From Paraburkholderia sp. LEh10 (GTDB lineage Bacteria > Pseudomonadota > Gammaproteobacteria > Burkholderiales > Burkholderiaceae), in contig NZ_JAGIPX010000013.1 of the NCBI RefSeq assembly GCF_017814945.1, forward strand, positions 105,352-169,351: a stretch of 64,000 nt of DNA, read 5' to 3'. The notes beneath the pieces are model-generated. The model did not search any database. It was not told where the DNA came from and was given only the letters and a program-made list of their open reading frames with translations. The translations under genes were made by a program, and so were the position numbers. Positions 54,606 through 62,476 of the stretch are shown here, piece by piece (position 1 is the first letter of the stretch; the number at the start of each line of letters is the position of its first letter).

Positions 54606-55634
54606 ATGATCGACGTCCCGCCTCTTGCCAGTACAACAACACTTGCGGTGCTCTGCGCGTTGGCGATGGGCGTCGCCATCCGGCGCGGGGCAACCTGCAC
54701 CGTGGCCGCTGTCAACGAGATCATCGACGAGCGCAAATGCGGGCGTCTGCTCGCGATACTGTTCGCATCCGTGCTCGTGCTTGGCGGCCTGTTCATTGCC
54801 AAATCGCTCGATGCGCTGCCATCGCTTCCGGCTGGCTCGCCGGTGACTCGCGCGACGCTCTGGGGTGGCCTGCTTCTGGGACTGGGTGCCTCGGTGAACG
54901 GCGCGTGCGCGCTGGGCACGATCGCGCGCATTGGTGCGGGTCAGTGGAGCTACGTCGCAACGCCCATTGGCTATTACGCCGGCTGTCACATCGCCGCGCG
55001 TGGCCTTGCGGCTGCGACACCCTTCCCGGTGCATGATTCGCCTGCGCTGCATGCGCCCGCATCTATCGTGGTGTTGCTCGTCGCGGTAGCGACAACGCTT
55101 GCGGCCTGTGCGCTGCGCTCACGCCACGCGGGATCGACACCCAGCCTGCCGGACACGGACCCGGCCGGGAAGAATCGTGCATCGTGGTTACCGCACGGCG
55201 CGACTGCCGCAATCGGGATTACGTTCGTGTTGCTGTTCGTGCTCGATGGCGCGTGGACATACACCGATACGCTCGCCGATCTCGCCCAGCGAGGACACGT
55301 CGGCGCGACAGCCTCGCGTGGACTGCTGTCCGGTGCACTCCTGCTGGGCGCGATGTCAGCCAGGATCACACGCGCGATGCGCGGCGACCGCGTAGACGGC
55401 ACGCGCGTCACACCGGCGCTACTGGTGCGCTGCCTGAGTGGCGGTGCGCTGATGGGCTGGGCAAGCCTGATGATTCCCGGCGGCAACGACTCGCTCGTCC
55501 TGGTGGCGATGCCTCTCTTGCGGCCGTATGCGTGGGTCGCATTTGCGGCGATGTGTTTCGCGATCGGCGCCGTGTCGTTGTCGCGCCGGCTGCTGCACGC
55601 ACGCCGGCAGCATGAAATGAGGGAGCTTGCATGA
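54606..55634 (+). CDS. YeeE/YedE-type sulfur (thiosulfate) transport protein
   Basis: A 342-residue polytopic protein with two homologous halves. Cysteine-bearing motifs are IRRGATCTVAAVNEI and GASVNGACALGTIARIGAGQ, and later MGWASLMIPGGNDSLVLVAM. This is the pattern of the YeeE/YedE (TsuA) family, which conducts thiosulfate or related reduced sulfur species. The stop overlaps the second bufferin-like gene (ATGA), so the two are co-translated. That link suggests the sulfur species or redox state matters for the peptide. Confidence 0.88.
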   Translation: MIDVPPLASTTTLAVLCALAMGVAIRRGATCTVAAVNEIIDERKCGRLLAILFASVLVLGGLFIAKSLDALPSLPAGSPVTRATLWGGLLLGLGASVNGACALGTIARIGAGQWSYVATPIGYYAGCHIAARGLAAATPFPVHDSPALHAPASIVVLLVAVATTLAACALRSRHAGSTPSLPDTDPAGKNRASWLPHGATAAIGITFVLLFVLDGAWTYTDTLADLAQRGHVGATASRGLLSGALLLGAMSARITRAMRGDRVDGTRVTPALLVRCLSGGALMGWASLMIPGGNDSLVLVAMPLLRPYAWVAFAAMCFAIGAVSLSRRLLHARRQHEMRELA

Positions 55635-55918
55635 GCCGCCGCATCGCCAATGTCATCGTGATCGTCAGCGCGCTCGGCGCGATTGCGGTCGCAGTCGACC
55701 GTAATACCCATCTCGGCCCTCACTCGAGCGCGACCTTCACATTCAGTCGCGAGCGATGCTTCGGCGTTGTGCGTGCCGCCCGGAACGACTGCGGCACGGC
55801 AAGACATGCGTGTGCCGGCCGCGCCACGCGGGATGCAGCCAGCGACGAATGGGTGCTGCTTCCAGCCGGCACATGCACGAAGATCGTCGGCGGCGAAACC
55901 CGGCCTGCATCGGGTTAG
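55631..55918 (+). CDS. Second, diverged bufferin-like precursor (DUF2282-related)
   Basis: A 95-residue protein. A hydrophobic N-terminus (VIVIVSALGAIAVAVDRN) serves as signal or anchor and is followed by CFGVVRAARNDCGTARHAC and EWVLLPAGTCTKIVGG. Cysteines at 43, 54, 61 and 82 have exactly the same spacing (11, 7, 21) as in the precursor at 51709, and the NDCGT and GTC-KI phrases are shared. It is therefore probably another MNIO substrate. It overlaps the YeeE/YedE gene by ATGA. Confidence 0.8.
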   Translation: MSRRIANVIVIVSALGAIAVAVDRNTHLGPHSSATFTFSRERCFGVVRAARNDCGTARHACAGRATRDAASDEWVLLPAGTCTKIVGGETRPASG

Positions 55919-55948
55919 CGCATTCACGAACACGGCCAGGATTTGCGC

Positions 55949-57298
55949 ATGTCGACTCTCCCGCAATCATTCGTTTCGATGTTGCGTCGGCGTACGGGGA
56001 CCGACGTATGGCCTGCTCGCGTGCGGCGAGAACTGGAGCGCGAACAGTACCACAGCGAGCTGCTGGTGACGATGGTTCAGCTGCTGATTGCAGCCATCCT
56101 CTGCGTCCTGTATGCGCTTACCCCGCCCGGCTTCTCGCCTGATGCGCCCATCCGTGCCGTGCCGCTCGGGCTGACGCTCTTCGCCGTCGCTGCGCTCGTG
56201 CGGCTGTATCTGGCCATGACCAGCCAGCTTCGACGATGGATGGTAGGAACAACGGTCGTAGTCGAAATGGCGGTGCTGATGTTCGTGATCTGGGCGTATC
56301 ACCTGCAGTATGAACAGCCTGCGCCGTTCTATCTGAAGTGCACGGAGTTCGCCTATGTGTTCATCCTGATTGCTTTGCGCACGCTGCGCTTCGAGCCGGT
56401 ATGGGTCGTCCTGTCGGGCCTGACGGCCGCGGCGGGATGGCTGGTGTTGCTCGCCTGGGCGTTGACTCACGCACAGGGCAATCCGGTGACATGGGACTAC
56501 GTGACCGCGTTGCGCTCAACGCAGATTCACTTTGGCGGCGAGCTCGACAAGCTGCTCGCAATCGTCGTGACGACAGCCGTACTCGCATTGGCGCTCGCCC
56601 GTGCGCGCAGCTTCGTCGTCCAATCCGTGTCCGGTCAGCAGGCCGTCACCGATCTCTCGATGTTCTTCGACGACACGGTCGCTGACCGCATCACCCGATC
56701 GGAATTCCCGGGCATGCCGGGGCAGGCCGATGTACGCGACGCGACCATTGTGTTCTTCGATATGCGCGGCTTCACGGAAGCATCGCGCAGTCTGTGCGTC
56801 ACCGATGTGATCGTCCTGCTTCGTGAATATCAACGACTGATCGTGCCTGTCATCCGGTCGCATGGCGGCAGCATCGACAAGTTTCTCGGCGATGGCATTC
56901 TCGCAAGCTTTGGAGCCGTCGCGCCCGACCTGCATCACGCGGCCCATGCATTGCGCGCGGTCGATGCCACCCTGCACGCCGTCGACGGGTGGCGTGCCGC
57001 TCGACTCAAGTGTGGTCAGCCTGCGCCCGATGTCGGCGCGGGCGTCGCCAGCGGTCCGGTGCTGTTCGGCATCGTCGGCGACGGAAGGCGGCTCGAATAC
57101 ACGGTCATCGGCGACGCCGTCAATCTGGCCGCAAAGCTCGAGAAACACAACAAACGCGAACGCACACGGGCCATCGCGCCACATGCCACCTATGCGCTGG
57201 CGACATCCCAGGGCTATCTGGAGATCAGGCCCACAAGACCTGCACGGTCGGTCGGGGGCTTGACCGCCGAGATGGACCTGACTGTCTGGGTGTCGTGA
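55949..57298 (+). CDS. Membrane class III adenylate/guanylate cyclase
   Basis: A 449-residue protein with about six N-terminal helices (residues 40-220) and a C-terminal class III cyclase domain. The metal-binding aspartates are in IVFFDMRGFTEASR and DKFLGDGILASFG, and the transition-state region is LEYTVIGDAVNLAAKLEKHN. It would make cAMP (or cGMP) in response to a membrane signal. AGGA lies upstream of the ATG at 55949. It lies 30 bases after the second bufferin-like gene and is probably in the same transcript. Confidence 0.88.
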   Translation: MSTLPQSFVSMLRRRTGTDVWPARVRRELEREQYHSELLVTMVQLLIAAILCVLYALTPPGFSPDAPIRAVPLGLTLFAVAALVRLYLAMTSQLRRWMVGTTVVVEMAVLMFVIWAYHLQYEQPAPFYLKCTEFAYVFILIALRTLRFEPVWVVLSGLTAAAGWLVLLAWALTHAQGNPVTWDYVTALRSTQIHFGGELDKLLAIVVTTAVLALALARARSFVVQSVSGQQAVTDLSMFFDDTVADRITRSEFPGMPGQADVRDATIVFFDMRGFTEASRSLCVTDVIVLLREYQRLIVPVIRSHGGSIDKFLGDGILASFGAVAPDLHHAAHALRAVDATLHAVDGWRAARLKCGQPAPDVGAGVASGPVLFGIVGDGRRLEYTVIGDAVNLAAKLEKHNKRERTRAIAPHATYALATSQGYLEIRPTRPARSVGGLTAEMDLTVWVS

Positions 57299-57327
57299 CA
57301 GAAAAGTGAACTCCGGGCGACGCGTAC

Positions 57328-57347
57328 GTGAGGAGCGGTTCGCACAC
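57328..57347 (+). promoter_or_regulatory. Second copy of the bufA-type motif, upstream of the flavoprotein gene
   Basis: GTGAGGAGCGGTTCGCACAC differs from the bufA motif at two positions and lies 51 bases before the flavoprotein start. The flanking CGGGCGA and the following CACT are also shared. It suggests common control of both genes. Confidence 0.5.
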
Positions 57348-57397
57348 TACCTACCAGACCCAGGCCACTCCGGCCGATGGGTACGTAAGGAGTTGAC

Positions 57398-58813
57398 ATG
57401 GAAGCCGAGAAAAACATCGTGGTCATCGGCGGCGGCTTTGCCGGTACGACGCTCGCCCAAGCCCTCGAAAAGCGATTGCCTGCGCCCTATCGTGTGGTGC
57501 TCATCAGCGACGAAAGCTTCACCACCTTCAATCCGATGCTGGCTGAAGTCGTGGGCGCATCGGTTTTCCCGGAGCAGGTCATTGTGCCGATCCGGCAGAT
57601 GATCCGGCGCTCCCGCTTCATCATGGCAACTGTCCAGGACATCGACTACGAGCGCCGGACCGTACATGGCACGACACTGGCCGGTACGCGCGAAATCGCC
57701 TTTGAGCATCTGATCTTCGCGTTCGGAACGCGTGCAAACCTGGAACTTGTACCGGGCATGAAGGAACATGCTTTGCCGCTCAAGATGATCGGCGACGCGA
57801 TGTTCATCCGTAATCAGGTCCTGCGACGGCTTGCGCGCATTGAACTGGAATCAGACCCGGATGTCAGGCGCAGGCTTGGACACTTCATCGTTGTGGGTGG
57901 GGGATTCTCCGGCGTCGAGGTAGCTGGCGAACTGGCCGACTATCTCCATAGCGTGCGGCACTTTTACAGGCTCGTGCGGGATGAGGAACTTGCCGTCACG
58001 ATACTGCACGACGGAGACCGGCTGCTGCCGGAGATGCCAGAACAGCTTGGCGCGATCACTGCGCAGCGGATGGCGGACAGGGGCATCAACGTCAGGCTGC
58101 GCACGCGCGCATCGCTTGTCAGCGCAGAAGGCGTCGTGCTGCAGGATGGCGAGTGCATCGATGGTTCAACGGTCATCTGCACGATCGGCACGAAACCCAA
58201 CCCACTGATCGAACGACTCGCCACACGCATCGGCTTGCCCGTCGAGCGCGGCCGGATCACGACGCAAGGCGATATGAGCGTGCGTGACTTCCCCGCTCTG
58301 TGGGCAGCGGGAGATTGCGCGCTGGTGCACAACGCGGCGACGGGCCAACCGTCGCCGCCGACCGCCCAGCACGCGGTCGCGCAGGCCCACCAACTCGCAG
58401 ACAACCTTGTGCGTCGCCTGACGGGCAGAGAGACTCGCCCATTCGCATTTGTCGCGAAAGGGATGATGGCCACCATCGGGCATATGAAAGGTGTCGCATC
58501 CATTTACGGCATACGCCTGACTGGCCTCCCCGCGTGGTTGCTATGGCGTGCCTTTTATCTCGCCAGAATCCCGACGCTTGGCCGCAAGCTGCGGATCTTT
58601 GTGGAGTGGAGCTGGGGCATGTTCTTCCCGACGGATATCACGCACTTGCGCTTCACACGCTCGAACGAGGCCGATGAGATCAATGGGCATGTGCCGCCCG
58701 TCGTCGGCATGCCGGCAGATGGGAAGGCTTATCCGAAAACGCCTGATCATGCGGTCGCTGTGACCCCTGGCGCGACCCAACGCGTCGACGCGGGCGTCCG
58801 GGCAGGCATCTGA
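57398..58813 (+). CDS. NAD(P)/FAD-dependent oxidoreductase, NDH-2-like
   Basis: A 471-residue flavoprotein with two Rossmann motifs: VVIGGGFAGTTLAQALEKRL (FAD) near the N-terminus and FIVVGGGFSGVEVAGELADY (NADH) in the middle. The second FAD contact is in LWAAGDCALVHNAATG. A C-terminal amphipathic region (LRIFVEWSWGMFFPTDIT) fits membrane docking as in type II NADH dehydrogenases. It probably passes electrons from NADH to quinone. The motif shared with bufA lies in its promoter region. Confidence 0.88.
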   Translation: MEAEKNIVVIGGGFAGTTLAQALEKRLPAPYRVVLISDESFTTFNPMLAEVVGASVFPEQVIVPIRQMIRRSRFIMATVQDIDYERRTVHGTTLAGTREIAFEHLIFAFGTRANLELVPGMKEHALPLKMIGDAMFIRNQVLRRLARIELESDPDVRRRLGHFIVVGGGFSGVEVAGELADYLHSVRHFYRLVRDEELAVTILHDGDRLLPEMPEQLGAITAQRMADRGINVRLRTRASLVSAEGVVLQDGECIDGSTVICTIGTKPNPLIERLATRIGLPVERGRITTQGDMSVRDFPALWAAGDCALVHNAATGQPSPPTAQHAVAQAHQLADNLVRRLTGRETRPFAFVAKGMMATIGHMKGVASIYGIRLTGLPAWLLWRAFYLARIPTLGRKLRIFVEWSWGMFFPTDITHLRFTRSNEADEINGHVPPVVGMPADGKAYPKTPDHAVAVTPGATQRVDAGVRAGI

Positions 58814-58857
58814 AACGGCCCTTTTCTCTGCAACATCAAACGATCTTGGAGAGCACC

Positions 58858-59637
58858 ATGAAGCGTGAAGACATTATCACCCTGCCGTCCATGCCCGCTG
58901 CGTCCCCTTCCTATCCGCGCGGCCCTTACAGGTTCATCGACCGGGAATATCTCATCATCACCTACGAAACGGACCCCGGCGCGTTACGCGATGCACTGCC
59001 GGAACCGCTGGAGCCCGATGGAAGCAACACCGCTCTTTTCGAATTCATTCGCATGCCGGATTCCGCAGGATTTGGCGACTACACGGAGTCGGGTGTCGTG
59101 ATTCCTGCGATGCTTGGCGGTGAGCATGTCAATTTCACCGCACAGATGTACCTCGACGACGAACCGCCCATCGCGGGTGGACGCGAGATTTGGGGCTTTC
59201 CAAAGAAGCACGCCAAACCCAGACTATCCGTGGTTCACGACACACTCACAGGTACGCTCGAATACGCCGGAGTCCAGGTCGCGGTCGGTACCATGGGATA
59301 CAAGCATCAGCATCTGCTTTACGACGTGGAGGGCCGACGGGCCTGCTCTCCTGCATCCATCATCGACAAGATGGGCGCCACGCAGGTCAACCTGAAAATC
59401 ATTCCCGGTGTTGACGGCGAGCCTGCCATCGCGCAACTCGTCGGCTATAACCTGTCCGACATTCATGTCAAGGGAGCCTGGTCGGGCCCGGCGCGGCTGG
59501 GTCTTGTTCCGCACGTGAATGCACCCGTAGCTGATTTGCAAGTGAAGCGCGTCCTCGGCGCCATTCACTTCATTGCCGACATCACACTCCCTTACGGCAG
59601 GGTTATCCACGACTACATTAAAGACTCGTCGCGGTAG
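58858..59637 (+). CDS. Acetoacetate decarboxylase (second copy)
   Basis: A 259-residue paralogue of the enzyme at 42082. The Schiff-base lysine is in [16 protein letters not shown], and the family phrases YRFIDREYLIITYETDPGAL and [20 protein letters not shown] are intact. GGAG precedes the ATG. Together with the hydroxybutyrate dehydrogenase at 52700 it would convert 3-hydroxybutyrate to acetone. It follows the flavoprotein gene by 44 bases and ends the long rightward run of genes. Confidence 0.92.
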   Translation: MKREDIITLPSMPAASPSYPRGPYRFIDREYLIITYETDPGALRDALPEPLEPDGSNTALFEFIRMPDSAGFGDYTESGVVIPAMLGGEHVNFTAQMYLDDEPPIAGGREIWGFPKKHAKPRLSVVHDTLTGTLEYAGVQVAVGTMGYKHQHLLYDVEGRRACSPASIIDKMGATQVNLKIIPGVDGEPAIAQLVGYNLSDIHVKGAWSGPARLGLVPHVNAPVADLQVKRVLGAIHFIADITLPYGRVIHDYIKDSSR

Positions 59638-59693
59638 GCCATCGCACATCGGAAATGAACTCGTCATCGTTTCCGGATCAAACAACCAATCGC

Positions 59694-60413
59694 TCACCGC
59701 GCCGGCGCCTCACGCGCATCGACCACGCGTGCGGCACCGACAATTGCACCATCATTGGCCTCGAGCAGTACCACTTGATGCTCACCGGCGACGGCGTCGG
59801 CACGCAATGTTTGCGCTGTGCCTGACCACTGGCCGATGGGCGCAATGCCGCGTACGACGTTCGATTCGGTAAGCGTATGGCCCGCGTTCTCGCCGCGTCC
59901 GACCGCCGTGACGTGACGGGTGTCGTAGCCGACGAGCAGCACGCGCGCGCTTCCGGTGCCCGGGCCGATGGACACTGAGACACCGCCGTCTGCGCGCGTC
60001 GCGCTAACCGTAGCGGCCGTCAAGCCGGTGAACTTCGCACGGTCGATGGCCGAGCTGGCTGCAGTTCGATTCGAGCCCACCACCTCGGCCTTGCCGTCGA
60101 TCACCATCTCCGGCGTGTACTCGAAGTCGCGAAACCGCTGCGCGTACTGGGCCTGACGCGCATCGGCGCCGTCGAATGAAAACGGATCTTTCCAGCCGAG
60201 CTGATTCCAGTACGTGACGTGAAACGCCAGGGGCAGAACATCCGAGCGCGTGTCGCTCAGCTCAGACAGAAAGCGATCGGCGGGCGGGCACGACGAACAA
60301 CCCTGCGACGTGAACAGTTCGACGACGACAGGGCGCGACCCAGCGGGGTAGGCGTGCGAGGCGAGCAGCGCGGCCGCGCTGGCGCAGATGGCAGTGAGAG
60401 AACGGCGCAGCAT
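59694..60413 (-). CDS. DUF1223 thioredoxin-like exported protein
   Basis: A 239-residue protein with a signal peptide (AICASAAALLASHAYPAGSR). The DUF1223 domain begins VVVELFTSQGCSSCPPADRF, with a redox-type CSSC pair at C39/C42, and continues LAFHVTYWNQLGWKDPFS and YTPEMVIDGKAEVVGSNR. The family is a periplasmic thioredoxin-like group of unknown role. It converges on the acetoacetate decarboxylase gene. Confidence 0.9.
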   Translation of the reverse strand: MLRRSLTAICASAAALLASHAYPAGSRPVVVELFTSQGCSSCPPADRFLSELSDTRSDVLPLAFHVTYWNQLGWKDPFSFDGADARQAQYAQRFRDFEYTPEMVIDGKAEVVGSNRTAASSAIDRAKFTGLTAATVSATRADGGVSVSIGPGTGSARVLLVGYDTRHVTAVGRGENAGHTLTESNVVRGIAPIGQWSGTAQTLRADAVAGEHQVVLLEANDGAIVGAARVVDAREAPAR

Positions 60414-60744
60414 GTCCTGACTCCAGATGACGACGTTTACGGTAATTCGCTCGCGGGCACGAGCCGGTTACACTTGAGGTCCGCGCGCATCCGGCGAATT
60501 CCGTTGATCGCGACCGCTCGTGTCGTCCGTCGTCAATGAAGCCCACCTACGCGGGCATTTGTGCCGAGCTTGGCGATTCCTCAGCGCGCCCAGCGCTCGC
60601 GCCGATCGAGACGTATCTGTGTGTACAAGGAGCGGCGCGAGCGATGATCCGACCGGGGCGGTTTCACGCTTCCGATCGAGTCCCATGCTCTACGAATGGC
60701 GGATTGCGAGCGAAACCCGCCGGGTCGTCTGACGGCGGTGACAT

Positions 60745-61608
60745 TTACGCCAACAGATGGCGATGCGCTTCGATGAACTGTTCGGGCGTCGTCAGCGGCT
60801 GACCGACGATCTCCGCCGCGCTTTTGTCGACGCCGGCAAGCAGTTGCTCCTGCTGATCGACCTTGACCGCCTTGAAATGGGCGGCAAATGAAGGATCGCC
60901 GTCGAGGCCAATGGCCTTTACGAATTCGTCCGGCGACACCTGCTCGAAGCGAACCTCCTTTCCGAGCGTGCTCGCGAGAATGCCCGCGAGCTCGATGTGG
61001 CTGACTTCGATCGAGCCCGTGACCGGAATGATCGCGTTACCGAACGCCTCCGGATTCTCAAGAATCTTTACGACCACGCATGCGATATCCACCGCGGCGA
61101 TGGGCACGAAGCGACTCTCCGGATCGAACGGTGTCAGATAGCGGCCAGCGCGGATCTCAGCGGCTGTGTACAACATCCATTCGGCAAAGAAGTTGACTCG
61201 CAGATGTGCTGCCGGAACGCCCGAGCGATCAAGGATCTGCTCGGAAAGCCAGTGACTCATCGTTGCCGGGCTGCGTGCGTGCGGACGCGACTGTCGTTGC
61301 GACATATAAACGATCTGCTTCACGCTGTGCTCGCTTGCAGCCTGAGCGAGGATCGCCGTCGCTTCTACCGCGCCTTGTGTCAGTGGATAGCAGAAGTAGA
61401 CGCCGTCGACACCCTTCATCGCACGACGGACATCTTCGATCTTCAGCATGTCACCCGTCACGATTTCCGCGCCCAGTTCCTTCAGCGCCTCGGAACGGCC
61501 GTCTTCACGGCGAACGAAAGCCACGACGTCGTGGCCATTTGCCAGCAGCAGGCGAACGGTAGGAGCGCCCGTAGCGCCAGTGGAACCTGTGACGAGAAAC
61601 TTCTTCAT
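60745..61608 (-). CDS. NmrA/QOR2-type NAD(P)H-binding reductase
   Basis: A 287-residue atypical SDR. The N-terminal motif is KFLVTGSTGATGAPTVRLLL, and the protein resembles NAD(P)H:quinone oxidoreductase 2 and NmrA-like proteins, which lack the classical catalytic tyrosine-lysine pair. GGAGG lies nine bases upstream of the ATG at 61608. It is divergent from a TetR gene, with palindromic operators between them, so it is almost certainly repressed by that regulator. Confidence 0.88.
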   Translation of the reverse strand: MKKFLVTGSTGATGAPTVRLLLANGHDVVAFVRREDGRSEALKELGAEIVTGDMLKIEDVRRAMKGVDGVYFCYPLTQGAVEATAILAQAASEHSVKQIVYMSQRQSRPHARSPATMSHWLSEQILDRSGVPAAHLRVNFFAEWMLYTAAEIRAGRYLTPFDPESRFVPIAAVDIACVVVKILENPEAFGNAIIPVTGSIEVSHIELAGILASTLGKEVRFEQVSPDEFVKAIGLDGDPSFAAHFKAVKVDQQEQLLAGVDKSAAEIVGQPLTTPEQFIEAHRHLLA

Positions 61609-61670
61609 ATAAACCTCCGGAGACTGAGGAAACGCGGCCAAAGCTTGCGCGCCGTGCCCGCACGGTTAAG

Positions 61671-61783
61671 CAGTATGGTCATCATGTTATAGGGCGCATG
61701 CAAGCACGGAACCCTTCAAATGCGGCCGATTAAACATGATGATCATCATGCTATCGTTGGCGAAGCATGATGGTTATACTGTT
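61671..61783. promoter_or_regulatory. Palindromic operator cluster between reductase and TetR genes
   Basis: A perfect 16-base palindrome, CATGATGATCATCATG, lies at 61735-61750. The outer parts of the region carry AGTATGGTCATCATG (61672-61686) and its near-inverse CATGATGGTTATACT (about 61768-61782). This symmetric arrangement is what a TetR dimer pair would bind to repress both divergent promoters. Confidence 0.7.
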
Positions 61784-61823
61784 TCAAGTCAACTCATTTC
61801 TTTTTTGGTTTTTCGGAGGACGT

Positions 61824-62378
61824 ATGCGTTACCCGCCAGAAGAGACGGCAGAGAAGCATGCCCGCATCCTGGAACAAGCATCCATTCTGTTTCGCGAACG
61901 CGGATTTTCCGGGGTCAGCCTTAGCGAAATCATGAAGGCGACCGGTCTTACACACGGCGCCTTCTACCATCACTTCGAGTCAAAAGAGGATCTGATCGCG
62001 AAGAGCATCGAAGACACATCGGCCAAAGCTCTCGAGTCCATCAGAGAAGGCGCGGCTCGCGGTGAGCTGAGGGCACAATACGTTGACGGATATCTCACCG
62101 AGCAACACCGCGACGACAGGGGCAACGGATGCATGATGGCAGGATTGGCTGGCGAGATTGCCCGTGAACCCGCGGCTCAACCCGCCTTCACACAGCATGT
62201 CGAGGGTATGCTCAAAGGCTTCACTGAGCCTCGTGCAAAGACAAAAAAGAAAAATGCTCGTCGCGATGCGATTCATACGCTTTCAAGCATCGTTGGAGCC
62301 CTCATCTTGGCTCGCGCGGTTGATGACCCTGAACTGTCGGAAGAGATTCTTCGTGAAACGCGAGCGGCTCTGGACTAA
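61824..62378 (+). CDS. TetR family transcriptional repressor
   Basis: A 184-residue regulator. The N-terminal HTH (ILEQASILFRERGFSGVSLS, then MKATGLTHGAFYHHFESKED) is followed by a helical ligand domain with a TetR_C YP_/DUF-type feature, GNGCMMAGLAGEIAREPAAQ, as in repressors of NmrA or drug-reductase genes. GGAGGA precedes the ATG. It likely represses the divergent reductase and itself until an electrophile or quinone binds. Confidence 0.9.
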   Translation: MRYPPEETAEKHARILEQASILFRERGFSGVSLSEIMKATGLTHGAFYHHFESKEDLIAKSIEDTSAKALESIREGAARGELRAQYVDGYLTEQHRDDRGNGCMMAGLAGEIAREPAAQPAFTQHVEGMLKGFTEPRAKTKKKNARRDAIHTLSSIVGALILARAVDDPELSEEILRETRAALD

Positions 62379-62476
62379 CGTCGCCTAACGCGGGATGCGC
62401 TTGACCACGCGATTGTCGTTGTAGCGCTGTCATCACAGGAGCGCAACGAGACTTTGAACGCGATAGATGACATGAC

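Noticed and set aside
54986..55966. Minus-strand frame opposite the YeeE/YedE gene
   Set aside because: It has no recognisable domain, and the plus-strand gene has transport motifs and coupled starts.
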